NCBI GenBank assembly: GCA_024275315.1
Contig: JAJRZK010000049.1
Span: forward strand, 1 to 64,000
Direction: 5' to 3'
Origin: Nitrospirota bacterium
GTDB lineage: Bacteria; Nitrospinota_A; UBA7883
DNA: 64,000 nt
The notes under the pieces are model-generated. The model was not told where the DNA came from. It worked only from the letters and a program-made list of their open reading frames with translations, and ran no database searches. Shown in pieces: positions 45,752-54,441 of this stretch (the stretch's first letter is position 1; every line of letters begins with the position of its first letter). The translations under genes were made by a program, and so were the position numbers.

Positions 45752-47410
45752 ATGAGCTTATCACGACAGCTAATATTGATCATCTCGTTCATGTTCGCGC
45801 TCGTCTTCGCAGGTACGATGGCCGTCAGCGTCGGCAACATGCGCAGTTATCTCGCCACACAGCTCGAATCCCACGCGCAGGACGCGGCCACGTCCCTGGC
45901 TCTGTCGTTGCAACCACATTTCGTGGCCAACGATCTGCCCGTGATGAACACCATGGTAAACGCCATTTTCGACGGTGGCTACTACCAGGAAATAACCATT
46001 GTAAAATCCGATGGCTCCACGATTATCGAGAGAATCAACAAGGTTACGATAGAGGAGGTCCCCCAGTGGTTTGTGCGCCTGATACACCTGGAGACGCCAC
46101 GGCGCAAGGCGTTGATATCGGCCGGGTGGAAACCGGGGGCGACCATATACATCCGCAGTCACCCGGGCTACGCGTATGTGGAGCTTTGGGAGGATACGGT
46201 GGGGACATTCTGGTGGTTTCTCGGGGCGCTGGCGGTGGCGGTGGTGTTTGTCACGGTCGTGTTGCGTTTCGTGCTTCGGCCTCTCAAGGAGGTGGAGAGG
46301 CAGGCGCTGGCCATTTCGGAGCGGGAGTTCCCGGTGCTCGACAGGCTTCCATGGACCAGGGAGCTTCGTAGCGTGGTGATCGCCATGAACAAGATGTCGA
46401 AAAAAGTGGAGCGTATCGTTATAGAGCAGGCGGACCTTGCCCAGAAACTGCGCAAGGAGGCGTATGTGGACCAGGTGACGGAACTGGCCAACCGGCGCAG
46501 TTTCGATATACAGCTCGAACACATGGTAACCGCCAGGGACGAGGTGGCCCAGGGCGCTCTTGTGATAATAAGAATCAGCGATTTCGTCGAGTATAACGAT
46601 CGCAACGGCTGGGCGGAGGGGAACAAGCTGTTGCAACAGGTGGCCGACTTGCTGAAAGAAAGAACCGAAAACATGCGCAACGCCACGGTGGCGCGTATGG
46701 GCGGAGCGGAATTCGCCGTGATAGCCCAGCATTCCACGGTGGAAGACGCCGAAGAGCTGGCCAGGCTGATAGAGCAGGGTCTTAACCAGTTCCATATCGA
46801 AGGTCTGGAAAAGGGTGTCGCGCATATCGGGATCGGTTATTACAACATGGACCTGTCATCGTCGAAACTTTTGGCCCAGGCGGACATGGCGCTCCGTTCC
46901 GCCCAGCAAAAAGGGCCCAACGCATGGCACATGTACGAAGCGGAATCACTGCGCAAGGGGGAAGTCATCGGCTCCCATCAATGGCAGGAGATCATAAAAG
47001 GCGTTATCGAAGCCGACAGCATTTCGTTTGTATACCAGCCGGCGAAATCCATCGATGGGTCGAAGACGTTGCATTACGAGGTGCTGGCCAGGATCCGCCG
47101 GGAGGACCAGTCCATCATACCAGCCGGTGTGTTCATGCCGATGGTCGAGCGCCTTGGCATGACCGCTGAAATCGACCGGATGATGATCAACAAGCTTCTG
47201 GCAACGGCAAAACAGACCCCCGGCCCCGGTTACGTATATTCGATTAACCTGTTTGTCGCTTCGGCTCTCGATCCGAAGTTTGTCGATTGGCTGGTGGAGA
47301 AACTCGCCGCCAGCCCCGCGGTGGCCGGGCGGATAATATTCGAAGTGTCGGAGTATGGCGCTCTGTCCGATCTTGTTGCTTTCAGGAAGCTTATCGACAG
47401 GCTGCGGTAA
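45752..47410 (+). CDS. lapD: LapD-type c-di-GMP receptor, cut by an in-frame stop
   Basis: 552 residues before the stop. TM helix 8-26, a periplasmic LapD/MoxY-type sensor (about 30-150; GGYYQEITIVKSDG, PQWFVRLIHLETP), TM about 152-172, HAMP, then a degenerate GGDEF (GGAEF in RMGGAEFAVIAQ) and a degenerate EAL (EVL in HYEVLARIR). Both catalytic motifs are lost, as in true LapD receptors that bind c-di-GMP and sequester LapG. The frame stops at TAA 47408-47410 after FRKLIDRLR and continues in phase to 47707 with the rest of the EAL domain. The full length would be about 651 residues, like known LapD. It may be a pseudogene, an assembly error or a read-through site. Confidence 0.85.
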   Translation: MSLSRQLILIISFMFALVFAGTMAVSVGNMRSYLATQLESHAQDAATSLALSLQPHFVANDLPVMNTMVNAIFDGGYYQEITIVKSDGSTIIERINKVTIEEVPQWFVRLIHLETPRRKALISAGWKPGATIYIRSHPGYAYVELWEDTVGTFWWFLGALAVAVVFVTVVLRFVLRPLKEVERQALAISEREFPVLDRLPWTRELRSVVIAMNKMSKKVERIVIEQADLAQKLRKEAYVDQVTELANRRSFDIQLEHMVTARDEVAQGALVIIRISDFVEYNDRNGWAEGNKLLQQVADLLKERTENMRNATVARMGGAEFAVIAQHSTVEDAEELARLIEQGLNQFHIEGLEKGVAHIGIGYYNMDLSSSKLLAQADMALRSAQQKGPNAWHMYEAESLRKGEVIGSHQWQEIIKGVIEADSISFVYQPAKSIDGSKTLHYEVLARIRREDQSIIPAGVFMPMVERLGMTAEIDRMMINKLLATAKQTPGPGYVYSINLFVASALDPKFVDWLVEKLAASPAVAGRIIFEVSEYGALSDLVAFRKLIDRLR

Positions 47411-47707
47411 GTGGGCACAAGGATCACGATGGACAATTTCGGATCCGGATCGAAATCGTTCGGCTACCTGCGCGACCTGAAGCTGGAGTATTTGAAGATA
47501 GAGGGGGGATATATAAAGGACATCGCCAAAAACCGGGACAACCAGATATTCGTCCAGGCCATAACGGAGATCGCCCATGGGCTCGATATCGGCGTCATAG
47601 CCAAGTCGGTTGAATCAGGGGAGGACGTGACGGAGTTGCGCGAACTGCATGTGGACGGGGCCCAGGGGTATTACATAGGCAAGCCCGTGGAACAGACGGG
47701 GGAATGA
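47411..47707 (+). pseudogene. C-terminal part of the LapD EAL domain, in phase after the TAA
   Basis: About 98 codons from GTG 47411, in the same frame as the upstream lapD part. They encode TRITMDNFGSGSKSFGYLRD, YLKIEGGYIKDIAKN, VIAKSVESGEDVTEL and GAQGYYIGKPVEQ, corresponding to the second half of an EAL domain. There is no ribosome-binding site, so it is not an independent gene. Restoring a sense codon at 47408 would give a complete LapD. Confidence 0.85.
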
Positions 47708-47764
47708 CGCGGCTTTTTACATGCCGCGCAGAAGTTGTAAACCCGGGTGTGTCGTCCGTTTGCG

Positions 47765-48178
47765 TCATTTCAGGTTTATTTTCAGCCATTGCCACAGCCC
47801 CAGGTGTGTGTCCGGCAGGAGGTCTATCCCCAGGGCCGATTTGAGCATGTACAGTATCGCCAGGCCAAGCATGGTGGAGACGAAAAGAAAACCGGTGATA
47901 AACAGAACTTCGACCATGCGGAACGCCTTGCGCTGCCGTGATGTCAGCGCCCGTTTTTCCTTGCCGGCGATGAAAACAAAATAGTACCTCCAGCGCCAGA
48001 ACCCGGCGGAATGCCTGATATCGATCGGATGCACCCCCCACTTCCTGGCCCCCAACGCGACCTTCAGCGCCAGAAGCTGCTCGTTGGAAAAGGTGTTTTG
48101 TATATCCTTCGGGACGCGCTGGAGCAGGCCGACGATAAACGGATCGTTTCGCAAGCTCAATTCGGCTTTGTTTTCCAT
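47765..48178 (-). CDS. Conserved hypothetical protein with one or two membrane segments
   Basis: 137 residues from Met 48178 (a TTG 48205 start would add nine). The N-terminal half resembles a small conserved domain (NDPFIVGLLQRVPKDIQNTF, ALKVALGARKWGVHPIDIRH) followed by FWRWRYYFVFIAGKEKRALT. A hydrophobic TM segment lies about 92-115 (VEVLFITGFLFVSTMLGLAI). I recall proteins of this architecture in Gram-negative genomes without known function. Convergent with the lapD remnant. No operon partners. Confidence 0.75.
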   Translation of the reverse strand: MENKAELSLRNDPFIVGLLQRVPKDIQNTFSNEQLLALKVALGARKWGVHPIDIRHSAGFWRWRYYFVFIAGKEKRALTSRQRKAFRMVEVLFITGFLFVSTMLGLAILYMLKSALGIDLLPDTHLGLWQWLKINLK

Positions 48179-48382
48179 CGTTCGAGATATCCTTAATGTT
48201 TGCAAAGACGGAAAATATGTAAATCGCTTAGCAAGAGGGTCTGATTATAAACCATTATCCAGACAAGATGATCCATCAAAACCAGATACCTGGATAACTA
48301 AAGATGGTACAATCATTGCCTTGAAAAAACGCAGAGTTTTGCCGGGCGTCCGGGATTTTATAACGACAAGGGCATTTGACTG

Positions 48383-49420
48383 ATGAAAGTGATCGTCACT
48401 GGCTCCAGCGGGCTGATCGGGTCTGAGGTTGTCAGCTTTTTCGACAACATGGGGCACCAGATAACAGGCGTGGACAACAATATGCGGGCCGATTTCTTCG
48501 GGCCGGGCGGGGACACGTCATGGAACCTGCGCCGCCTGATCGGGCAGACGAAAAACTTTCGGCATTTCGATATGGATATCCGCGACAGGGATGGGGTGGT
48601 CAGGCTCATGTCGGAAGTGGCGCCGGACCTTGTGGTGCACTGCGCGGCTCAGCCGTCACATGACCTTGCCGCCAGCCGGCCCCTGGACGATTTCGATGTC
48701 AACGCGGTGGGGACGGTCAACCTGCTCGAAGGGTTGCGCCTGGGGGCTCCGGAGGCTGTGTTTGTTTTTATGAGCACGAACAAGGTGTATGGAGACGCTC
48801 CGAACCGTATACCCTTGGTGGAACTGGACAAACGGTGGGATTACGCGAACGACGAGGACCGCGAGGGCATAGACGAGACCTGCGGCATCGACCAGTGCCT
48901 GCACAGCGTGTTCGGGGCGTCCAAGGTGGCGGCGGATATCATGACCCAGGAATATGGCCGGTATTACGGCCTCAAGACCGCCGTGTTTCGTGGAGGGTGC
49001 CTGACCGGGCCCAACCATTCCGGGGTGGAACTGCACGGGTTTTTATCCTACCTGGCCAAGGCGGCCAGGGAAGACATGCTGTACACGGTTTTCGGATACA
49101 ACGCCAAACAGGTGCGGGACAATATCCACAGCTATGACGTGGCCGCCGCGATATATGAATTCTATAAAAATCCGAGACCGGGCCAGGTGTACAACATCGG
49201 AGGATGCAGGCCCAACAGCCTGTCGATGCTCGAGTCCATAGACCGGGTCGAGGGATACACCGGCCGCAAGTTCCGATGGGTTTACGACGAGAAAAACAGG
49301 GTGGGTGATCACATCTGTTATATCACCGACATGTCCAGGTTCAAGGCTCATTACCCCGGCTGGTCTGTCACGAAATCCATCGATGACATATTCGACGAGC
49401 TTTTCGCGGTGAATGGATAA
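48383..49420 (+). CDS. NAD-dependent sugar-nucleotide epimerase (CDP-paratose 2-epimerase-like)
   Basis: 345-residue extended SDR. The NAD-binding motif is [16 protein letters not shown]. The active site contains the Thr/Ser near [12 protein letters not shown], and the Tyr-x-x-x-Lys position appears as [10 protein letters not shown] with Phe in place of Tyr, seen in some CDP-tyvelose/paratose epimerases. [19 protein letters not shown] and [16 protein letters not shown] also resemble that subgroup. Plays in sugar-nucleotide supply for the adjacent polysaccharide locus, but on the opposite strand, so separately controlled. Confidence 0.85.
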   Translation: MKVIVTGSSGLIGSEVVSFFDNMGHQITGVDNNMRADFFGPGGDTSWNLRRLIGQTKNFRHFDMDIRDRDGVVRLMSEVAPDLVVHCAAQPSHDLAASRPLDDFDVNAVGTVNLLEGLRLGAPEAVFVFMSTNKVYGDAPNRIPLVELDKRWDYANDEDREGIDETCGIDQCLHSVFGASKVAADIMTQEYGRYYGLKTAVFRGGCLTGPNHSGVELHGFLSYLAKAAREDMLYTVFGYNAKQVRDNIHSYDVAAAIYEFYKNPRPGQVYNIGGCRPNSLSMLESIDRVEGYTGRKFRWVYDEKNRVGDHICYITDMSRFKAHYPGWSVTKSIDDIFDELFAVNG

Positions 49421-49434
49421 TCGGGGATCGGCGA

Positions 49435-50646
49435 TTATCTCCAGAGCGCGTCATAGGCCGCCAGCAGTTTTGGGGCTTCGTATTTCCATTCCAGCTCGTT
49501 GATCACACGGTTGCGTCCGAACTCTCCCATTCGTTTTCTTCTGGCGGGATCATCGAGAAGCTCGACGATTTTTTCCGCCAGATCCACCTCGTCATTTTTT
49601 CTGGCGTACACGGAAGCCTCGCCCGCCGAGAACCTGCCCTCTGTCAGGTCGAACTGCGCGACGGGTTTGCCCAGCGCCATGTATTCCATGATCTTGTTCA
49701 TGGTCGATTTGTCGTTCATCTCGTTGGCCACGTCGGGGTTGACGCATATGTCCGCGGTGTTCAGCATTTCGAGCATCTTCTGGTCCGGCGCCCGGCCCGT
49801 GAAAGTGACGTAATCGGAGACGTTGAGCTCTTCTGCGTATCTGATCATGCTGTCAAGCTCCGTCCCCCCGCCCACCAGGCCGAAATGGATATCCCGCCGT
49901 TTCATGGTATATACGATATGACTGACAGCTCTCAACAGGTAGTCGATCCCTTCCTGCTTTCCCATCACCCCCACGTATCCGACCAGGTATTTGCGTCCTT
50001 TTTTAAGCGACACGACAGGGGGGATTATGCGAAGCCGAGCAAGGCTGGGGCCGCTTCGCACAACGAAAACCCTTGCGGGATCCATTCCGCACCGTTCGAT
50101 GGCTATTTTCCTGTACGAGTTGTTGGTTGCGATGGAGACGTCCGCGGTCTGGAACGTCCACCGCTCCCACAGGAGCATGATCCTGTAAAAAAAATCGCGC
50201 CTGCCGAATTTCGCCTCGTACAGCTCCGGGTTTATGTCGTGATGGTCGAACAGGAATTTTTTCCCGAACAATATCTTGAAAAAACCGCCTATCACAAAGA
50301 TGTTGTCCGGCGGGTTGCAGGCGTGTATCACGTCGAACCCGTGTTTTACAAGCACGCGGCAGGATATGACGAACTGCCAGAAAAGGGCGGAGGAATATTC
50401 CATCAGGTACCCAACGGCCCCGCTGGCCTCGACGGGGAGGTTGTAGCGGTATATGTCTATGCCGTCTGTCCGCTCGAACTTCTTTTCGTATCCCTTGCCG
50501 GTGGGGCATGCGATTATCACCTTGTACCCGCCGTCGCGAAGCGTGGTCGCCTCCTGCCATACGCGCCGGTCGAAAGGGGCCGGAAGGTTTTCTATGATGA
50601 TCAGCGTCGTGCGGGGTCTACCAGCAGATGCCTTCATATCTCCCAT
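49435..50646 (-). CDS. Glycosyltransferase family 4 (GT-B fold)
   Basis: 403 residues. N-terminal IIENLPAPFDRRVWQEATTL, typical of a WbuB-like group, then LFDHHDINPELYEAKF, SIATNNSYRKIAIERCG, and the C-terminal nucleotide-sugar domain YLVGYVGVMGKQEGIDYLL, GGGTELDSMI and PVAQFDLTEGRFSAGEAS (the E-x7-E region). Retaining glycosyl transfer from an activated sugar is expected; sugar and acceptor unknown. The start overlaps the algD-like gene by 29 bases; Met 50637 is an alternative start. Last gene of the minus-strand polysaccharide run. Confidence 0.87.
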   Translation of the reverse strand: MGDMKASAGRPRTTLIIIENLPAPFDRRVWQEATTLRDGGYKVIIACPTGKGYEKKFERTDGIDIYRYNLPVEASGAVGYLMEYSSALFWQFVISCRVLVKHGFDVIHACNPPDNIFVIGGFFKILFGKKFLFDHHDINPELYEAKFGRRDFFYRIMLLWERWTFQTADVSIATNNSYRKIAIERCGMDPARVFVVRSGPSLARLRIIPPVVSLKKGRKYLVGYVGVMGKQEGIDYLLRAVSHIVYTMKRRDIHFGLVGGGTELDSMIRYAEELNVSDYVTFTGRAPDQKMLEMLNTADICVNPDVANEMNDKSTMNKIMEYMALGKPVAQFDLTEGRFSAGEASVYARKNDEVDLAEKIVELLDDPARRKRMGEFGRNRVINELEWKYEAPKLLAAYDALWR

Positions 50647-51931
50647 CTCCGCTGCGAAGGTCGGCTATTCGAACAAAATCGATCAGCGTCTGGCCGTCTG
50701 AAAGCTGGCCGGGAGCCTTGGCGAACTCCGGATCGTTGTTGCCCACCACCACTATGTCCGAGTGGGAGATGACCTGCTCCATGCTGTCTACCATGATTCT
50801 GGAAATATGCGGTATGAGGTTCATGATATAGTTCCGGTTCGCCCCGACAAGTTTCGCCAGGTTGACATTGCGGTCGTAAAGCCTAAGGTCATACCCTTTC
50901 CCCAACAGCCTCTCTATCACTTCGACGATCGGGCTTTCGCGCAGGTCGTCGGTGCCCGCCTTGAAGCTGAATCCCAAAAACCCCACTTTCCTGCTGTTGC
51001 GCCTCATGATCATGTCCAGCCCCCGCTGGATCTGGCCCCGGTTGCTTGGCAGTATGGCGTTTAGAACCGGAGAGTCGAGGTCGAGTGTTTTGGCTTTGTA
51101 TGTCAGCGCCCTGACATCCTTGGGCAGGCACGACCCGCCGAAAGCGAATCCTGGTTTCAGATAGTATGGCGACAGGTTCAGCTTCGTGTCCTTGCAGAAG
51201 ATATCCATCACCTCGCGTCCGTCCAGTCCCGTCTCCTTGCACACGGCGCCGATTTCGTTGGCGAAACAGACTTTGAGCGCGTGCCAGGCGTTGTCGGTGT
51301 ATTTTACCATCTCCGCCGTGGCTATCTCCGTCCTCACCAGCGGAGCGTCCAGCTTCGAGTAGATCGACGCGAGGATATCCCCGCTTTTTCTGTCAGACTC
51401 GCCTATGACGGTTTTGGGAGGGTTGTGAAAATCATGTACGGCGGTTCCCTCCCGAAGAAACTCCGGGTTGTAACATACGCCAAAACCGGCTCCGGCGGTT
51501 TTTTCGGAATGACGCTCAAGCTCCGGGATAACCGTCTCGCTCATGGCGCCGGGAAGCATCGTGCTTCGCACCACAACCACATGAAACACGCTTTTCGACC
51601 TTAACGCCTGGCCTATCTCGGCGCATACCTGCCTGACATATCCAAGATCGAGATTGCCGTTGGCCTGGCTTGGTGTGCCAACGCAAACGAAGGAAAGATC
51701 AGACTCGTCAACCGCCGCTTTGGCGTCGGTGGTGGCTTTGAGCCTGCCGTCGCCGACCGTTTCCGATATGAGCTTTCCGATGTCCTTCTCGACGATGGGG
51801 GAGGCCCCGCTGTTTATCAGCTCCACCTTCGCCAGCACCGGATCGACACCTATGACGTGGCGCCCCTCGGCGGCCAGGCAACCGGCCGACACGGCGCCAA
51901 CGTAACCCAACCCAAAAACGCTGATCTTCAT
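50618..51931 (-). CDS. algD: GDP-mannose 6-dehydrogenase-type nucleotide-sugar dehydrogenase
   Basis: 437 residues. Oxidises a nucleotide sugar at C6 to a uronic acid with NAD. The N-terminus KISVFGLGYVGAVSAGCLA and SGASPIVEKDIGKLI resemble AlgD rather than Ugd. The catalytic Cys lies in GFAFGGSCLPKDVRAL; earlier marks are CVGTPSQANGNLDLGYV, YNPEFLREGTAVHDF and EMVKYTDNAWHALKVCFANE. The C-terminus ends RYEGICW, as in AlgD-like proteins. The product could be GDP-mannuronate, used by a neighbouring glycosyltransferase. Not part of an alginate operon. Substrate choice (GDP-mannose versus UDP-glucose) is inferred from these motifs. Confidence 0.88.
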   Translation of the reverse strand: MKISVFGLGYVGAVSAGCLAAEGRHVIGVDPVLAKVELINSGASPIVEKDIGKLISETVGDGRLKATTDAKAAVDESDLSFVCVGTPSQANGNLDLGYVRQVCAEIGQALRSKSVFHVVVVRSTMLPGAMSETVIPELERHSEKTAGAGFGVCYNPEFLREGTAVHDFHNPPKTVIGESDRKSGDILASIYSKLDAPLVRTEIATAEMVKYTDNAWHALKVCFANEIGAVCKETGLDGREVMDIFCKDTKLNLSPYYLKPGFAFGGSCLPKDVRALTYKAKTLDLDSPVLNAILPSNRGQIQRGLDMIMRRNSRKVGFLGFSFKAGTDDLRESPIVEVIERLLGKGYDLRLYDRNVNLAKLVGANRNYIMNLIPHISRIMVDSMEQVISHSDIVVVGNNDPEFAKAPGQLSDGQTLIDFVRIADLRSGDGRYEGICW

Positions 51932-51967
51932 CCGGACCCCCGATGCAAGGTGTTTTTGCGTATCATA

Positions 51968-53335
51968 TCAGGATACGCTCCTTTGGTCATCGCCGGGCGC
52001 GCCGTCCACACCCGGACGTTTTATAATGAAAGGTGTCTTGCCGCTTTTGGTTCGTTCGAACGTGTCGGTGGTTTCCATCTCCACCACCATGGAGGCTGGC
52101 AGTTTTTTGCGGACGAGTTCGAGCAACATGTTTTTATCTTTTTCGGTAAAACTTCCTATCGGTCTTATCAGCAGGCGCACACGTGTTCTTGACTCCTGGA
52201 TTATCTGTGTTCGCATGATCCCGCTCGAAAACTGGAGCATGCGATACAGCCCGAATATCCGCGATCCGTCCGGTGAGACCAGGTATTCCACTTTTCTGCC
52301 CCTGACGCCCATAAAAGGGTCGACGCCGTATTTTATTCTACCAAGCTCCTCGTCGCTCAATCCTTTGGGCAACAGCAAAAGGTCGCCGGTTCTGTAACGC
52401 ACAAGGGGCATCGCCATGTTCCACAAGCCCGTTCCGATCAGCTCGTACAGGTCCCCCTCCTCCTCCGATTCCGCCGGTTCCAGCTCTATATACGAATAGC
52501 CGGGCAGGAAAAAGTGCCGGCCCGGCTGGATGGCCCAGGCGAACACCACTCTCTCCGCCGTGCCGTACTGGTCCAGGATTTCGCAACCCAACACCTCCCG
52601 GGCCAGGTCTCTGACCTGGCCCGGGAGAACTTCCGCGTATGTCATGACAAGCGGAATATCCAGCCTCTCACCTCTGCTAAGCATTAGGGTGAGCATCGTT
52701 TCAAGGCTACTGGGGTAGGCTGTGATGTAGTCCGGGTTGTATTTGCGCAGGATGTCGCAATAGCTGGAGATGGAATCGGCGGTCAGGTGGTTTGACGACA
52801 ATAACAGCTTCATCCTGTCCGAGCTGAATTTCCAGAAAGGGGGGGTCGTGTCGTTCGGGTCTTTTACATCCGCGCCGGTAAGGAACGCCACCCGGGCGCG
52901 CCGGTTGTCGACGCCGTGTCGGGCCAGCGCATGGTCGAAGCTGGCCTGCTCTGCAGTGACTGAACAAAAGGAGCGGTACAACCGAAGAGGCGTTCCGGTG
53001 GAGCCGCTGGTTCTGCCGGGGCTGGTAAGCGGTTTCGGGCGGGTCATGAACGTTTCCGGCTTGTTCTGTATGGATGTTTTCTCCAGAACAGGCCACGACT
53101 CGATATCGGCCCCTCCTCCTGTCGAGGCTCCGTACACGGTTTTGGCGGCTTTTTCAAGTGTTGCGCGGAGGCGTTTTTGCGTCCAGCTTTTTCGCTGTTC
53201 AAGCGTGGCCCGCTCCATGGTCTCAAAAGTTTTCAGGATGGCGCCATAGAAGAAAGGATTTCTCCTTATATAGCTGTTCAGGAGGCCTCCCTTGATTTTT
53301 TCAGAAAGAAAAATTCCAAAAGAATCGAATTTCAT
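51968..53335 (-). CDS. PaaK-like adenylate-forming enzyme 1
   Basis: 455 residues, related to phenylacetate-CoA ligase. The AMP-binding P-loop is RTSGSTGTPLRLYRS; other family parts are ILDQYGTAERVVFAWA, MPLVRYRTGDLLLLPK and IRPIGSFTEK. In polysaccharide loci such proteins often accompany glycosyltransferases and may activate an acyl or amino-acid group for attachment to sugar. The start is Met 53335: the open frame runs to 53578 but those extra residues are Arg-rich and overlap the next gene. Five bases separate it from the glycosyltransferase gene. Confidence 0.82.
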   Translation of the reverse strand: MKFDSFGIFLSEKIKGGLLNSYIRRNPFFYGAILKTFETMERATLEQRKSWTQKRLRATLEKAAKTVYGASTGGGADIESWPVLEKTSIQNKPETFMTRPKPLTSPGRTSGSTGTPLRLYRSFCSVTAEQASFDHALARHGVDNRRARVAFLTGADVKDPNDTTPPFWKFSSDRMKLLLSSNHLTADSISSYCDILRKYNPDYITAYPSSLETMLTLMLSRGERLDIPLVMTYAEVLPGQVRDLAREVLGCEILDQYGTAERVVFAWAIQPGRHFFLPGYSYIELEPAESEEEGDLYELIGTGLWNMAMPLVRYRTGDLLLLPKGLSDEELGRIKYGVDPFMGVRGRKVEYLVSPDGSRIFGLYRMLQFSSGIMRTQIIQESRTRVRLLIRPIGSFTEKDKNMLLELVRKKLPASMVVEMETTDTFERTKSGKTPFIIKRPGVDGAPGDDQRSVS

Positions 53336-53340
53336 AATAT

Positions 53341-54441
53341 TTAATCGCTCCTTGGGGCGGCCCCGAGTTCCCGGTACAGATTTTCCAGTTTTGGCAGGGT
53401 CCGGCTTGCGGAAAAACTGTTTTCCACCTTCTCCCTGGCGGCTCGCCCCATTCGCATTCGCAGGTTGGCGTCGGACAGAAGGCTCGACAGCGCGTCCGCC
53501 AATCGGGCCACGGCGCCAGGCTCGACGATGTACCCTTCCACGCCGTTTTCGACCGCTTCGGGTATCCCCCCTACGCAAGTGGACACAACCGGCAACCCGG
53601 CCGCCATCGCCTCCAGTATTCCCATGGGCAACCCCTCGTGATACGACGGCAGGGTGTATACGCAGGCTTCGGCGAAGAGGAGCTCCCGCTGATCCGCCCC
53701 GATCCAGCCGGGAAACAGAACGGAATCCGCGACGCCCAGCTTCCGGGCGAGTGTTTTGGCCCCTTCGATGTCCCCGTCGCCTCCCATAACCAGTTTCGCT
53801 TCTGGATGGGTGTCGAGCGTTATCCGGAACGCCTCGAGCAGATCGAACGACCCCTTGCGGACGCCGAGCCTGCCCAGAAACAGGATCATCTGGTTCGCAT
53901 CGGTGTTGTCATGTCGAGCGGGGGCGGGGGGGAGTATGACGGGGTTGAAAATCACGGACACGTTTTTGTTCGAGGTGATTTTCCCCAGGTCGGCTTTCCA
54001 TGTGGCGGAAAGGGCGATTATACGGGTCATCCTGTCCAGAACGAACCTGATGACGCGCTTTTGCGCGGCGCCGCTCTCGTCATGATAAAAGACGTTGAAC
54101 GAGGCCCCGTGCAGGTGGAAAATCACGGGAACACGCGCCATGCGCGCCGCCATGGCGAACACCGCCTTGCGCCAGAAGCTCCCCCGCGACGCGGAGTGTA
54201 TATGCGCCAGCGTGACACGTCTTCGAACCAGCAGGGATACAAAAAGTATAAAAGCTTTTATCGCCATGAGCAGTTTACCGGCGAACGGCCCATCTTTGAA
54301 GGTCGACAGGTATGTTATCCTCCACCGGTCGAACAGCCCGCTTTCAATGTAAACTTTTATTACCGACGCCATGCCTCCCGGCGCGTCCGGAGAGTTGCCC
54401 AGCATTACGATGGATCGGTCAGGTGTGGTGTTGTCGCTCAT
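53341..54441 (-). CDS. Glycosyltransferase family 4
   Basis: 366 residues. GT-B enzyme: N-terminal MLGNSPDAPGGMASVIKVYI, HIHSASRGSFWRKAV, VIFHLHGASFNVFYHDESG; C-terminal MILFLGRLGVRKGSFDLLEA, LVMGGDGDIEGA, LPSYHEGLPMGILEAMAAGL and PVVSTCVGGIPEAVENG. The E-x7-E motif is visible in EGLPMGILE. Overlaps the upstream glycosyltransferase by four bases, indicating coupled translation. Acceptor and donor unknown. Confidence 0.92.
   Translation of the reverse strand: MSDNTTPDRSIVMLGNSPDAPGGMASVIKVYIESGLFDRWRITYLSTFKDGPFAGKLLMAIKAFILFVSLLVRRRVTLAHIHSASRGSFWRKAVFAMAARMARVPVIFHLHGASFNVFYHDESGAAQKRVIRFVLDRMTRIIALSATWKADLGKITSNKNVSVIFNPVILPPAPARHDNTDANQMILFLGRLGVRKGSFDLLEAFRITLDTHPEAKLVMGGDGDIEGAKTLARKLGVADSVLFPGWIGADQRELLFAEACVYTLPSYHEGLPMGILEAMAAGLPVVSTCVGGIPEAVENGVEGYIVEPGAVARLADALSSLLSDANLRMRMGRAAREKVENSFSASRTLPKLENLYRELGAAPRSD

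Noticed and set aside
53336-53578. 81-residue N-terminal extension of the first PaaK-like protein
   Set aside because: It overlaps the glycosyltransferase gene and is Arg/Gly-rich. Met 53335 lies five bases after that gene's stop, a normal operon start.
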